In this document: positions 15,501 to 29,096 of the stretch, in pieces | Layout of the letters: every line of letters begins with the position of its first letter | Position numbering within the stretch: the first letter of the stretch is position 1 | NCBI GenBank assembly: GCA_963733935.1 | Contig: CAVTEQ010000022.1 | Location: forward strand, 1-64,000 | DNA from: JAHFUA01 sp963733935 | Lineage (GTDB): Bacteria; Acidobacteriota; Terriglobia; Terriglobales; Acidobacteriaceae | DNA: 64,000 nucleotides | Direction of reading: 5' to 3' | Made by a program: the position numbers and the translations under genes | The notes under the pieces: model-generated | Database searches by the model: none | What the model was told of the DNA's origin: nothing | Seen by the model: only the letters and a program-made list of their open reading frames with translations

Positions 15501-18380
15501 CTAGACAGCGGTGGATCGCTCGATTCCGAGCTTCTTCATGCGGCTGCGGAGGGTGTTGGGATGCAGGCTGAGAATCTTGGCCGCGCCGCGCGGGCCTTCG
15601 ATCACCCAGCCGGTCTGCTTAAGGACTTCAATGATGTGGCGCTTCTCTACGTCCTCGAGAGAAGCATGCTGACTGCGTCCGTTCCCACCTTGCCCGGCCA
15701 CGCTAGTGGGCACCACTTCCTCCCCGGGCGCAGGTGCGCTTGAGGACGGCAACAAGTCAGGCCCTAACTTCAACACTGGTCCCGACGACAGCACCACTGC
15801 TCGCTCAACTACGTTCTGCAACTCTCGAATATTGCCTGGCCAGTTGTATCTCGACAGCAGCTCCATCGAGTCCTGGGAGACGCCGGTAATGCGCTTGCCA
15901 AATTGCCGGCTGAAGCGGTCGACAAAGAATGAGGTCAGAATCGGTATGTCGGACCGGCGCTGCCGGAGCGACGGCAAGGCCATGGGTAGAACGTTAAGCC
16001 GATAGTAAAGGTCGGCGCGGAACCGGCCTTCCTGCACCGCCTTTTCCAGGTCGCGATTGCTGGCGGCGATGATGCGGACATTTACACGCATCGTTCGGCT
16101 CGATCCGAGGGGTTCGAATTCATGCTCCTGCAGCACCCGCAGCAGCTTGACCTGAGTATCCAGCGGAAGCTCACTGACCTCGTCGAGAAAGAGCGTTCCG
16201 CCGTCGGCCAGCTCAAAGCGCCCCACCCGGCGTTCCAGCGCACCCGTGAATGCGCCTTTCATGTGCCCGAAGAGTTCGCTTTCCACCAGTCCCGTGGGAA
16301 TGGCGCCACAATTCAGCTTCACCAGCGGCCGATGCTTGCGCGCGCTTCGGCTGTGAACTGCACGGGCAATCAGTTCCTTGCCGCAACCCGTCTCGCCCAG
16401 GATCAAGACGGTAGAATCGGTCGGGGCAACGGTCTCGATCTTCCGCAGGACCTCCAAAAGTGCTGGGCTGTTGCCCACAATCTCATCGAAGTTGTGTTCT
16501 TTGCGAATTTCTTCCTGGAGATAGACGTTTTCCGCTTCGAGCTGCTTCTGCAGCCGCTGGACTTCCTGCAAGGCGGCCTGCAGCCCATCTTCCGCCTTCT
16601 GCCGCTTCAATTCGGCAGCCGCGCGAGAGGCAAAGATCTTTACCAGGTCGGTGGCGCGCGGGTCGGCGTCCATGGGCTTGTCGTCGAGGATTGCGATGTG
16701 GCCGATCACGCGCTTGTCGCGGTCCAGCATGGGAACGCCGAGGTAGCTTTCCGCCTGCCAGTCGGCCAGCCCCTTATCCAGTGGAAAGAGTGCTTGTAGT
16801 CCCTCTCGGTATTGGCAGACCTCGCCGTGAAGCACCTTTTCGCAAGGCGTATCGGCGATATCGAACTCGAAGCCTTCACCGAAGCCGTTGCCCTTCCAAA
16901 AGGCGAGCGAGCGGGCATGCTTCTGATCGTCGCATGCGGCAACAAAGGCATAGCGCGCGCGCAGGGCCGCGGCCATGTGTTGCACCAAACTCTGGAAAAA
17001 GTCCGCGCCCGTTGCCCCAGCCGTGCCGACCACGATGAGGCGAAAAGTTTCCTCGGCGATGTGCCGTTCGGTCACGTCGCGCACCATCGCAATCACGCCC
17101 ACGATGTTGCCCTCGGCATCGCGATGGGGAGCATAGGTGCATGACTCCCAAACGTCCCGACCTGTTCTCGGCATGTGCAGGAGAACGTCGGGAAGCTGCA
17201 CCATTTCCCCCTGCAGGGCGCGCCGTAAGCCGGCCTCCATGCCGTTCTCGCGAAGATAGGGGAAAAGGTCAAGCGCGCATTTCCCGAGCACCTCCTCTGC
17301 GCGCCTTCCGGTCAACTGCTTCATGAAGGGGTTCCAGACCACATAGCGCAGTTCGAGGTCGTAGACGATGATGCCTTCGGCAGCGCACGCGATGATCTCC
17401 TGGTTGAACTGATGGGCATCCCTCAAAGCCTCTTCGCTCTGCTTTTGCGCGGTGACGTCGCGCGATACCGCCAGCAGCTTTTCCGGTCTGCCTTCGGCAT
17501 CGCGGATAGGACTCACCACCACGTCCCACCAGCGGGGCTGCCTGGTTGCGACGGTCTCGAAGTATCCGGTGAACCGGCCTATCCGGCCGTTCCGAGCCGC
17601 TTCCAAGGCGGCTTGCGCCGATTGGTGGTCCGTGTCTCCCCAAAACTCGACCCAGGAAGTGTTCAGAAACGGCGCGAGATCGCAGATCTCGAGCACTTCC
17701 ATGCCGCCTTCGTTGATGAACAGCAGACGGCCCTCGAGGTCGAGCACCTTGATGCAGTCGCGGCTGCAGGCAACCAGGCGGCTCTTGAATTCTTCGCTGG
17801 CACGCAGGGCTTGCCCGGTCGAACTCGCTTCGGTCTGCGTGCGGCTGAGATCGTCTCTGGTCTTGCGCAACTCAAGCTGCGCCACCACCTGAGAGCTCAG
17901 CACCCGCAGCGCTTGCTGCTGCTGGTCGCTCAACTGGCGCGGAACATGATCGAGAACGCACAGCGTGCCCACGGCGAAGCCGTCGGGAGTGATCAGGGGA
18001 GCGCCGGCATAAAAGCGTATCTTGGGAGGCGCAGTGACCAGGGGATTCGCGGCAAAACGCTCGTCGGCAGAGGCATCGGGAACCACGAACAAATCTCGCT
18101 CAACGATGGCATGGGCACAAAAGGCGACGTCTCGCGGGGTATCGCTGAGAGTAAGACCGACCTTCGCTTTGAGCCACTGGCGCTCGGAATCGATCAGACT
18201 CACCAGCGCGATGGGCGCGGCGCAGATGCTGGCAGCCAGTTCGGCCACGCGGTCAAATGCCGCTTCCGGCAACGTGTCCAGAATGGCGTAGCGACGCAAG
18301 GCGTTGAGGCGTTCCTGCTTCGTTCTCCGGTACCGGAGCCCACACTCCCAGTCTCCCTGAGCGGACGATGTGTCCGCCAT
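15501..18380 (-). CDS. sigma54-dependent regulator with GAF-PAS-PAS-GAF sensory region
   Basis: 959 residues from ATG 18380; a longer frame from 18515 would overlap the SMP-30 gene. Order: GAF (about 20-160; FDRVAELAASICAAPIALVSL...), PAS (about 185-300), PAS (about 305-425), GAF (about 435-580), coiled coil (about 585-620), AAA+ domain with Walker A GETGCGKE, sigma54-contact loop GAFTGA and Walker B TLFLDEVSEL, then a Fis-type helix-turn-helix at the C terminus (GAAKILSLHPNTLRSRMKKL). No receiver domain is present, so ligands or redox signals probably act directly, as in FhlA. It lies 25 bases after the SMP-30 gene on the same strand. I found no convincing -24/-12 promoter to name as its target. 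Confidence 0.9.
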   Translation of the reverse strand: MADTSSAQGDWECGLRYRRTKQERLNALRRYAILDTLPEAAFDRVAELAASICAAPIALVSLIDSERQWLKAKVGLTLSDTPRDVAFCAHAIVERDLFVVPDASADERFAANPLVTAPPKIRFYAGAPLITPDGFAVGTLCVLDHVPRQLSDQQQQALRVLSSQVVAQLELRKTRDDLSRTQTEASSTGQALRASEEFKSRLVACSRDCIKVLDLEGRLLFINEGGMEVLEICDLAPFLNTSWVEFWGDTDHQSAQAALEAARNGRIGRFTGYFETVATRQPRWWDVVVSPIRDAEGRPEKLLAVSRDVTAQKQSEEALRDAHQFNQEIIACAAEGIIVYDLELRYVVWNPFMKQLTGRRAEEVLGKCALDLFPYLRENGMEAGLRRALQGEMVQLPDVLLHMPRTGRDVWESCTYAPHRDAEGNIVGVIAMVRDVTERHIAEETFRLIVVGTAGATGADFFQSLVQHMAAALRARYAFVAACDDQKHARSLAFWKGNGFGEGFEFDIADTPCEKVLHGEVCQYREGLQALFPLDKGLADWQAESYLGVPMLDRDKRVIGHIAILDDKPMDADPRATDLVKIFASRAAAELKRQKAEDGLQAALQEVQRLQKQLEAENVYLQEEIRKEHNFDEIVGNSPALLEVLRKIETVAPTDSTVLILGETGCGKELIARAVHSRSARKHRPLVKLNCGAIPTGLVESELFGHMKGAFTGALERRVGRFELADGGTLFLDEVSELPLDTQVKLLRVLQEHEFEPLGSSRTMRVNVRIIAASNRDLEKAVQEGRFRADLYYRLNVLPMALPSLRQRRSDIPILTSFFVDRFSRQFGKRITGVSQDSMELLSRYNWPGNIRELQNVVERAVVLSSGPVLKLGPDLLPSSSAPAPGEEVVPTSVAGQGGNGRSQHASLEDVEKRHIIEVLKQTGWVIEGPRGAAKILSLHPNTLRSRMKKLGIERSTAV

Positions 18381-18405
18381 CGTATCAAACCGGGCTACAG
18401 AACTC

Positions 18406-20061
18406 CTATTTCCCGGCCAATGCCGGATTCGGTGCTCCGGGCCGGATTCCCGGGATTCCCAGGCGAATCCGGTACAGGCCGCTCTGGGCGCAGAGGTAGA
18501 GGGTTTTCCCGTCATCGTCGCCCCAGGCCATGTTGTGGGGGTGCTCGGGGCCGATGATCGTGCCGAGGTGCTTGGCCTCCGGGGAAATGATCCACAGCCC
18601 GCCCGGACCGGAGACGTAGAGGTTGCCCTTCTGATCCACTTTCATCCCGTCCAGAGCGTCTTCGCCGGGCGCGCTGGTCATGTCGAAGAAGACCTTGCCG
18701 TTGGCCAGCGTACCGTCAGCCTTTACCTCGTAGCGCAGGATGACTTTCTTCTTCTCGTCCCAATTGTCCACGTAGAAGTATTTCTCGTCCGGCGAAAAGG
18801 CGAGCCCGTTGGGTCCGTTCAGCTCTGTGGTCAGTAACTGAAGGTTCTTGCCGTCGGGCGAGACGCGGAATACGCCGCTATGGGGCAGTTCTTTCCGCGG
18901 GTCGTCGAAGAATTTCGGCAGCCCGAACGGCGGATCAGTGAAATAGAGCGAACTATCCGACTTGTAAACCAGGTCGTTCGGGCTGTTCAACCGCTTGCCC
19001 TGGTAGTTGTCGGCAAGCACGGTGACCTGCCCGTTTTTCTCCAGGCGCACCACGCGCCGATTGCCGTGCTGGTTGATGGTAAGGCGGCCTTCATTATCGA
19101 GGGTGAGGCCGTTCGAGCCGGGCTGCCCGTATTCGCTGATGTTCGGCCCGGAATAGCCACTCTTCGTGCGATAGATCGATAGCTGGCCGTCCTGCGTCCA
19201 GCGATAAATGAGGTTGTTGTTGGGATCGCTGAAAAGCAGGTAGCCGTCGGAATCACCGCCGGCAGGGACCCAGATCGGGCCCTCGGTGAACAGAAAACCG
19301 CCGGCCAGCTTCTCGATTCTAGTGTCCGGCGCGACAATCTCGTCCAGGGCCACATCCACCCGCCGGATCTCGGTTTTTTGCGGGATGCCGACCCTCGGCG
19401 ACTTGTAGAAGTCCAGGGTCGCCGACTTGATCCAGATGAAATTGTCTGGCGCATAAGAGATGGGCCCGTTCGCGCCGAACACGGCGAGCTGTATCTGCTG
19501 CCCAGGTTTGACGTTGCGACCAATAATCACGCGGTTGGGCGCGTTAAAGCCCTTGATCACCGGCCCACCCGTCTGGCCCAGCACCCGCGGCAGCTTCCCG
19601 TTTACCCATACTTCGGCGTAATCGTCGATGACGATCTCGAACGCGACCGTTGATCCGGTCGGATCGAAGTCTGCAATCTTCTCCGGGATCGTTACCTTGA
19701 TGCGGTACCAGTTGAAGCACAGTTTGCCGGTTGAGCGGCGCGCGTCCAGCGTGGCGGGGTCGATGATCGGCCAGTGCGAGTCATCGAAGTCGGCCGGGCC
19801 TGCGTGCGGTATGTAGTCGTAGGTTTTGATGGGAGCGCCTGAGGGTTTCAGGTCCGCTCCCGGGCCATGAGAGTCGACTTCGATGATCTTCGTGTCGCTG
19901 TAGCGCCACTCGCCTTTCACCAGGCTCGTACCCTCACGCGTGGCCAGGTCGATAACGGCGTCCGGCTTTCCGAACGGCGGGTCCTGGACCGACTGTGCGG
20001 CCGCAACGCACGTCACGGTGGCGAGCAACGCGAGAACGGGGAAAGCGAGTCGGGTTCTCAT
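18406..20061 (-). CDS. SMP-30/gluconolactonase-like protein with N-terminal beta-sandwich
   Basis: 551 residues from ATG 20061 (GGGAG seven bases upstream; an ATG at 20067 abuts the ribosome site). Signal peptide, so periplasmic or secreted. Residues about 30-215 form a galactose-binding-like beta-sandwich (FNWYRIKVTIPEKI...DDYAEVWVNGKL). Residues about 230-545 are an SMP-30/gluconolactonase-type six-blade propeller with FTEGPIWVP, SNGLTLDNEGRL, LNSPNDLVYKSDSSLYFTDPPFG, GPNGLAFSPDEKYFYV and DGMKVDQKGNLY. The Glu of TEGP and the Asn/Asp of SPND and LDGM are the usual metal ligands. It would open sugar lactones such as gluconolactone, which suits the glucose dehydrogenase in the same neighbourhood. 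Confidence 0.85.
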   Translation of the reverse strand: MRTRLAFPVLALLATVTCVAAAQSVQDPPFGKPDAVIDLATREGTSLVKGEWRYSDTKIIEVDSHGPGADLKPSGAPIKTYDYIPHAGPADFDDSHWPIIDPATLDARRSTGKLCFNWYRIKVTIPEKIADFDPTGSTVAFEIVIDDYAEVWVNGKLPRVLGQTGGPVIKGFNAPNRVIIGRNVKPGQQIQLAVFGANGPISYAPDNFIWIKSATLDFYKSPRVGIPQKTEIRRVDVALDEIVAPDTRIEKLAGGFLFTEGPIWVPAGGDSDGYLLFSDPNNNLIYRWTQDGQLSIYRTKSGYSGPNISEYGQPGSNGLTLDNEGRLTINQHGNRRVVRLEKNGQVTVLADNYQGKRLNSPNDLVYKSDSSLYFTDPPFGLPKFFDDPRKELPHSGVFRVSPDGKNLQLLTTELNGPNGLAFSPDEKYFYVDNWDEKKKVILRYEVKADGTLANGKVFFDMTSAPGEDALDGMKVDQKGNLYVSGPGGLWIISPEAKHLGTIIGPEHPHNMAWGDDDGKTLYLCAQSGLYRIRLGIPGIRPGAPNPALAGK

Positions 20062-20072
20062 GGCCATCTCCC

Positions 20073-20963
20073 TTATCGCACCTTCACCACGTAGTAGGTG
20101 AACGGCAATGACACTTCCTTGAACCAGTGCGGAACGCCGTTGGGAACGATGATCACGTCGCCCTGGGCGATTTCCCGCGTTTGGCCGCCTTCGATCGCTT
20201 TGCCGCGGATCTCGTCGGGAGCGACAGTTTTGGGTTCCAGGGCAGTCCCTCCAGTGACGAAGGTGGCCTTGCCGCTGAGCACGTAGATCACGTCGGCGTC
20301 TTTCGTGTGGATTTCCGCCAGGCCCGGCCCTTCGCGCCGGCTGGCATGGACCATGTAATTGCGGCCGTCGCTGCCATCGAAGAGGACCGTCCCCTTCGCG
20401 AACGCTGCTGCCACCTGGTCCTTGTCAAAGTACGTGATGGCGGCAGTGGAGAGCGAGCCATTCCCGAAGTTCTTCGCGGCCCCGGCTCCGGCGATGGCGA
20501 GCTCTTCATCCTGCTGCGCCGACGCTGCACCGCTCACGCCCACTCCGCCGATGATCTGGTCATCCACCATGATGGGAATCCCGCCGATGAGCGGTGTGAA
20601 GCCCTCCACCGTAGTCATCACGGTGCGGCCCTTCCCGCTGGAATTGATCAGTTCTTCGAAGAACCGGGTGGGCTTCTTGAACATGACAGCCGTGCGCGCC
20701 TTGCCGATGGAGATGTTGGCACCGGCTGAGAAGGTGCCGTCCAGGCGTTCCAGCGCCATCAGGTTGCCGCCATCGTCAACCACGGCAACCACTCCACCGG
20801 GCGCGTTGACGCGTTTCGCCTCGGCCTGGGCTGCGGCGATCACCCGGCGCGCGCCTTCCAGAGTCAAAGACTTCTTGGCTGCGACTTGAGCGCTGGCGCT
20901 GTTCGCCCAGAAAATAAGCACGACTAGCAGCGGCAGTACCAATTCTTCCGTAATTTTTTTCAT
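20073..20963 (-). CDS. HbpS/GlcG-family (DUF336) domain fused to cupin, exported
   Basis: 296 residues with signal peptide (cleavage near ASAQ). Residues 30-165 match the GlcG/HbpS family: LTLEGARRVIAAAQAEAKRVNAPGGVVAVVDDGGNLMALERLDG and GGIPIMVDDQIIGGVGVSGA. Residues about 200-290 form a cupin barrel: GLAEIHTKDADVIYVLSGKATFVTGG and GDVIIVPNGVPHWFKEV, with the first His/Asp pair and a late His as possible metal ligands. HbpS proteins bind haem or related ligands. It sits 12 bases upstream of the SMP-30 gene in the same direction. Substrate unknown. Confidence 0.8.
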   Translation of the reverse strand: MKKITEELVLPLLVVLIFWANSASAQVAAKKSLTLEGARRVIAAAQAEAKRVNAPGGVVAVVDDGGNLMALERLDGTFSAGANISIGKARTAVMFKKPTRFFEELINSSGKGRTVMTTVEGFTPLIGGIPIMVDDQIIGGVGVSGAASAQQDEELAIAGAGAAKNFGNGSLSTAAITYFDKDQVAAAFAKGTVLFDGSDGRNYMVHASRREGPGLAEIHTKDADVIYVLSGKATFVTGGTALEPKTVAPDEIRGKAIEGGQTREIAQGDVIIVPNGVPHWFKEVSLPFTYYVVKVR

Positions 20964-21055
20964 GACTTAATCCTTCCCGGCTGACCTGTTCTCCCCCATA
21001 CGCCTGGTTTGCGGGTACTCGCATCAGCAAATCAGCCGGTCTTGAGATTGCCGGC

Positions 21056-21463
21056 CTACATCACCGGCGAACTGAACGATGCTTCCCCCAGCAGAGCCTC
21101 CGCAAAGGCGCACCAGATCTGCACCTTTACCACGTCGTGGATGTATGAGGGGAGAACGATCGACTTGTTGTACTTTCCATCCTTGGCCTGCAGGCGGTCG
21201 AGTTGATAGACCCGGCCCTTGGAGTCCACCACCTGCCAGTGCGGATCGGGAGTATCGGGCACCTTGAAGTCATCCGAGAGAGTCAGCACGTTCTTGCCGC
21301 CCTGCTTCGAATGGGTCACGGTTCCAGCGTTGACTTTGACACCCTTGAAAACGGTTGTGGTGTGGGCATCGGCGGCGAAACTTGTGCCGGTTAGCAGCAG
21401 TCCCGCCACCAGGAGAGAAAGCGCCGCAATCTGTACGGTGCGCGCGCGATTTAGAAATCTCAT
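21056..21463 (-). CDS. exported single DM13-domain protein
   Basis: 135 residues. The signal peptide (IAALSLLVAGLLLTGTSFAADA) is followed by one DM13-like domain: HSKQGGKNVLTLSDDFKVPDTPDPHWQVVDSKG through VVKVQIWCAFAEALLGEASF. The IWC...F...LGEA ending with a single Cys is the hallmark of DM13, a domain proposed to act in extracellular redox chemistry. Two more copies are in the 31714-32574 gene. Upstream, 21464-21639 holds no gene I can support. Confidence 0.75.
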   Translation of the reverse strand: MRFLNRARTVQIAALSLLVAGLLLTGTSFAADAHTTTVFKGVKVNAGTVTHSKQGGKNVLTLSDDFKVPDTPDPHWQVVDSKGRVYQLDRLQAKDGKYNKSIVLPSYIHDVVKVQIWCAFAEALLGEASFSSPVM

Positions 21464-21639
21464 GAGCAGTCCTCCTGGCGAATTGTGTTGCGCACGTATG
21501 ATTCGGCGCGCTCAGAAAAGTTACGTTACGGCGCGGATGCACGCCTGTGTCACCTCGCCTGAGGGTCTCGAATCTCATTCATGACAACAGGCTCCGGTCG
21601 AATCAGACTCGGCCGGAGATCAGAATGAGGCGGTGGGTT

Positions 21640-21852
21640 ATGGCGCGAGTGATCGAATTCTACGTTCCGCAGAACTTCAGACCGAACCGACAATGGGTGC
21701 CGGCGGATCAGCGCGGAAAGGTAGTCAGCTTCCCTCGGTCCGCGGTCAAGAAGTCTGCCTGTACAGGAAGGAATCCGGGACGATGCGTATCTTTCGCTCC
21801 ACCGAGCCCGGCTGCATCAAGCATCCCGCTCCGCACCCGGGTCGGGCCGTGA
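21640..21852 (+). CDS. small protein beginning MARVIEFYVP
   Basis: About 70 residues as read, starting at ATG 21640 with GAGGCGG upstream. The first 40 (MARVIEFYVPQNFRPNR...VVSFPRSAVKKSA) resemble a small protein I associate with acidobacteria, usually about 40 residues long and ending near KKSA. The longer tail here may reflect an indel close to 21745. A second tiny frame starting at ATG 21783 with weak support overlaps it. Function unknown. It stands alone on the plus strand between two minus-strand blocks. Confidence 0.5.
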   Translation: MARVIEFYVPQNFRPNRQWVPADQRGKVVSFPRSAVKKSACTGRNPGRCVSFAPPSPAASSIPLRTRVGP

Positions 21853-21918
21853 AGTAGCCGTTCTCTCTTGTCCGGAACCCGCCCAGCTTGATTCCATCCA
21901 CGTCTTCGAGCCAGCAGG

Positions 21919-23939
<2,021 letters not shown>

Positions 23940-25251
23940 CTTCCACTCCTTGCCCCGGCCGCCTGAGCGACCCGTGGCGGTTCGGAGCCTTCGTCCTCGG
24001 AGACGCTGGGAGCGCGGAAGGTGAGGTACTGCACCAGGTCTTTGGAGAACACCAAGTCGAGGGTCCAATCGAGCGCGACGCGCAGCTTCTTCTCGAAGCG
24101 CGGCAGCTTGCTCAGGTAAATGGTCCGCCACATCCACCAGGCAATAAATCCGGAGAAATTAAAGCCGAAGATGCTGGCCACACCCGTCCTCCGGCCGATC
24201 GCCGCCAGTTGGCCAATGGTCTTAAACGAGAATCGTTTCTTGCTGCCACCCCGCACCGTGGCAGTTATATTGCGTGCGAGCACGCGGCCTTCCCGCAGTG
24301 CATGTTGCGCCGTTGGCGGACAGTACTTGCCGGTGTGAACGTCGGGCACGAGAGCGCAATCGCCCAGCGCCCAAACGCCCGGCCAGCCCTTGACCTCGAG
24401 GGTTTCGTCCACCAGCATGCGGCCGCGGTCCATGGTGCACGGGAGCGAGGCCAGCAGCGGATTGGGCGAAGTACCCGCGGTCCAGATCAGTGTCTTCGAG
24501 CACACGAAAGTGCCATCGCTCAACCTGACTCCGTCATCGGCGACAGCGGTCACTTTGGTGTTGACTCGAATCTCCACGCCGCGTTCGGCAAGTTTCTTCT
24601 GCGCGTAAGCGCCCAGCTTGTCGCCCAACTCCGGCAGGATCACCGGCCCGGGATGCACCAGCACCATCCGCACGTCCATGTTCTTCAGGTTTGGATAAAA
24701 CCGCAGAGCATGATGGACGAAATCGTTGATGCCGGCGATGGTCTCAACTCCTGCAAAACCGCCGCCGGCGACCACGAACGTCATCAGCGGCTCGCGGACG
24801 GCAGCGCAGCATTCCGTGTCCGCCTCTTCCAAGTGCGCGATGAGCCGATTCCGCAGGTGGATCGCGTCCCCCAGCGACTTCAGGGTCAGCGCTCGTTCTT
24901 CTAGCCCCGGCAGGTTGTAGAAGTTAGTGATGGAACCGAGCGCGACCACCAGGTGGTCGTACGGCATCTCGTGATGATGATGGTCAAACCCGTGCGATAC
25001 CTGGACGGTCTTGCGCTCCAGGTTGATCCGCTCCACATCGCCGGCGAAGAAGTTCACGCGCCGTAGCAGCTTGCGCACCGGGTTGACGATGTTGGTCAGG
25101 TCGAGATCGCTCGCCGCAACCTCGTGCAGCATGGGCGTGAACAGGAAAAAGTTCTCCCGATTGATCAGCGTGATCTCAACATTCGGATCGCGAGCGAGCG
25201 TTTTCTCCAGTTCGAGCGCGACGTACAGTCCGCCGAACCCGCCACCGAGGA

Positions 25252-26397
<1,146 letters not shown>

Positions 26398-26407
26398 TTC
26401 ATCTCTC

Positions 26408-29096
26408 CTATCGTCTCGCGGCCTGCGCCGCAGTGATGGTGACGCTCTTTCGCTCGCCGCTTTGTTGCAGCATCTTGGCGACCAGCCCGGTCCAGCCAGT
26501 CTGGTGATTGGCGCCTACGCCTCGCCCGGTGTCGCCGTGGAAGTATTCGAAGAACAGCACAAGATCGCGCCAGTGCGGATCGGTCTGGAACTTCTCCCAA
26601 TCGCCATACACGGGACGCCGCCCCTCGCGGTCGCGCAGGAAGGTGCGGTTCAGCCGCTGTGACAGTTCCTGCGAGACCTGCCATAGCGTCATGTACCGCC
26701 CCGAGCCGGTGGGGCATTCCACTTTGAAGTCGTCGCCGAAGTAGTGGTGGAACTTCTGGAGAGACTCGACCAACAGATAGTTCAGCGGAAACCACACCGG
26801 CCCGCGCCAGTTGGAATTCCCACCGAACAGCCCGGTGCGGGATTCCGCGGGATCGTAATCCACGCGATGCTCCGCGCCGTTGACATTCAGTACGTACGGG
26901 TGCTCGCGGTGATAACGGGAGACGCTGCGAATGCCGTGGGGAGAGAAAAACTCCGATTCATCCAGCATCGATTGCAGGATCCGGCGCAACTTCGTTCCAT
27001 CCACGATGGAGAGCAGCCGGCGCTCACCTCGGCCCGCCGTTCGCATGCAGGCCACGTTCTTGGTCAGGTCGGGACGGTTGTCGATGAACCATTCCAGCCG
27101 TCGCCGGAAAGCGGGCATGCGGTTGAGAAGCTCCGGCTCCAGGGTTTCGACGGCAAATAGCGGAATCAGGCCGACCATGGAGCGAATCTTCATCGGGATA
27201 CTGCTGCCATCGGGCAGGTGCAGCCCGTCATAGTAGAAGCCGTCCTCTTCATTCCACAGGCCCATATTGTTCTGGCCGAGATTGTTCATGGCGTGGGCGA
27301 TGTAGACGAAATGCTCCCAGAACTTGCTGGCCACGTCCTCATACGCAGAATTCTCGCTCGCCAGCTCCAGCGCGATAGCGAGCAGATTGAGTGTGTACAT
27401 CGCCATCCAGCTTGTACCGTCGGACTGTTCGAGATGGCCGCCGGTAGGCAGCATGGCGCTGCGATCGAAGACGCCGATGTTGTCGAGGCCGAGGAAGCCG
27501 CCCTGGAAGATGTTCATCCCTTCGGCGTCCTTGCGGTTCACCCACCAGGTGAAATTCAGCAGCAGCTTGTGGAAAACGCGTTCCAGGAATGCGCGATCGC
27601 CTTTGCCAGTTCGTTTCTTCTCGATCTTGTAGACGCGCCACGCCGCCCAGGCATGCACTGGCGGATTAACGTCGCCGAACGCCCACTCGTAGGCGGGAAG
27701 TTGGCCGTTGGGGTGCATGTACCACTCGCGCAGCAACAGTGTGAGCTGCTCCTTGGCGAAGTCAGAATCAACCAAGGCCAGCGGCACGCAGTGGAAAGCC
27801 AGGTCCCACGCGGCATACCACGGGATACTCCCATTTGTCGGGCATGGAGATAACGTCGGCATTGTAGAGGTGCGTCCAGGCCTGGTTGCGGCCGTACTTT
27901 CTCTCCGCCGGTGGGGAAGGAAAACCGGGATCGCCCTCTAGCCACTTCTCGATCTCATAGTGATAAAACTGCTTCGACCAGAGCATGCCTGCGAATGCCT
28001 GCCGCATGACGTTCTTGGCGTCAGACGTTAGGTCTTGCGGGATCACTTCGGCGTAGAACTCATCTGCCTCGCGCCTGCGGAGTCCGAAGATGCGGTCGAA
28101 CTCAGGTCCGAACGCCCGATGCGGCGTGGCAGGCTGCTTGTCGGTCAGCCTCAGGCGAATGGAGCGGCTTTCGCCCGGCGCCAGCAGAAGGTCGTAGTCG
28201 GCGGCGGCCTTTGTGCCCACCAGCGCCGGATTGACCGCATCTGGCTTACTGTGCACCACGTAGTCGTTGATCCCATCCTTGACGTAGGGCGACGGATTTT
28301 TCGTCCCGAACAACCGGCTGAAGTTCGTCTCGTTCTCGGCGAACAGCAGTTGGGGCGATCCTTCACAATATAGCCAGCGCTGTCCGTAGGCGGGGTCGAG
28401 CAGTTCGATGGCGGGATCGCCCAATCCCGCCTCGCCTTTCAGCATGGGCCGCGGTTCTTCAAGTCCCCACGACCATGTGTTGCGGAACCACACCGTGGGC
28501 AGCAGCCGCAGGCGCGCCGCCTCCGGACCGCGATTGACCACGGTGATGCAGACCAAGATGTCCTCGACGTCCCCCTTTGCGTATTCGACGAAAACATCGA
28601 AGTAGCGATCGCGGTTGAAGATGCCGGTGTCGAGCAGCTCGTATTCCGGATCCAGCTTTCCGCGGCGGCGATTCTCTTCGACCAGCTCTGTGTATGGAAA
28701 CTCGAGCTGGGAATATTTGTAGAGATACTTCATGTAGGAGTGCGTGGGCGTGCTGTCGAGGTAGAAGTAATATTCCTTAACGTCCTCGCCGTGATTGCCC
28801 TCGTTGCCGGTGAGGCCGAAGATGCGCTCCTTGAGGATGGGATCGCGGCCGTTCCACAACGCCACGGCAAAGCAAATGTACTGATGGCGGTCGCAGATGC
28901 CGGCAATGCCATCTTCATTCCAGCGATATGCCCGCGAGCGAGCGTGATCGTGAGCCAGATATTCCCACGCGGTTCCGTTCGCGCTGTAATCCTCGCGCAC
29001 CGTTCCCCAGGCGCGCTCGCTGAGATAAGGGCCCCAGCGCTTCCAGTGCTTGATACGCGCGTTCGATTCGTCCAGGCGTCGCTGCTCTGCCGTCAT
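26408..29096 (-). CDS. MGH1/GH63-like glucosidase, one frameshift
   Basis: About 895 residues in two overlapping frames (29096 down to about 27824, then down to 26408). The switch is an extra base in GGG at 27822-27824; WEYP then continues WYAAWDLAFHCVPLALVD. The N half has the 'glucosidase' signature (RLDESNARIKHWKRWGPYLSERAWGTVREDYS). The C half is an (alpha/alpha)6 barrel with WYAAWDLAFH, GGFLGLDNIGVFDRS, SNWRGPVWFPLNYLL and HGDTGRGVGANHQTGWTGLV. Acids in AWDLA and the late region are probable catalytic residues by analogy with GH63. No signal peptide, so intracellular; it would release glucose from an oligosaccharide. Its start overlaps the VOC gene stop by one base. Confidence 0.8.

Noticed and set aside
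15501..18380. Two-component NtrC-type regulator
   Set aside because: No receiver domain; the N terminus is GAF/PAS, as in FhlA-type activators.
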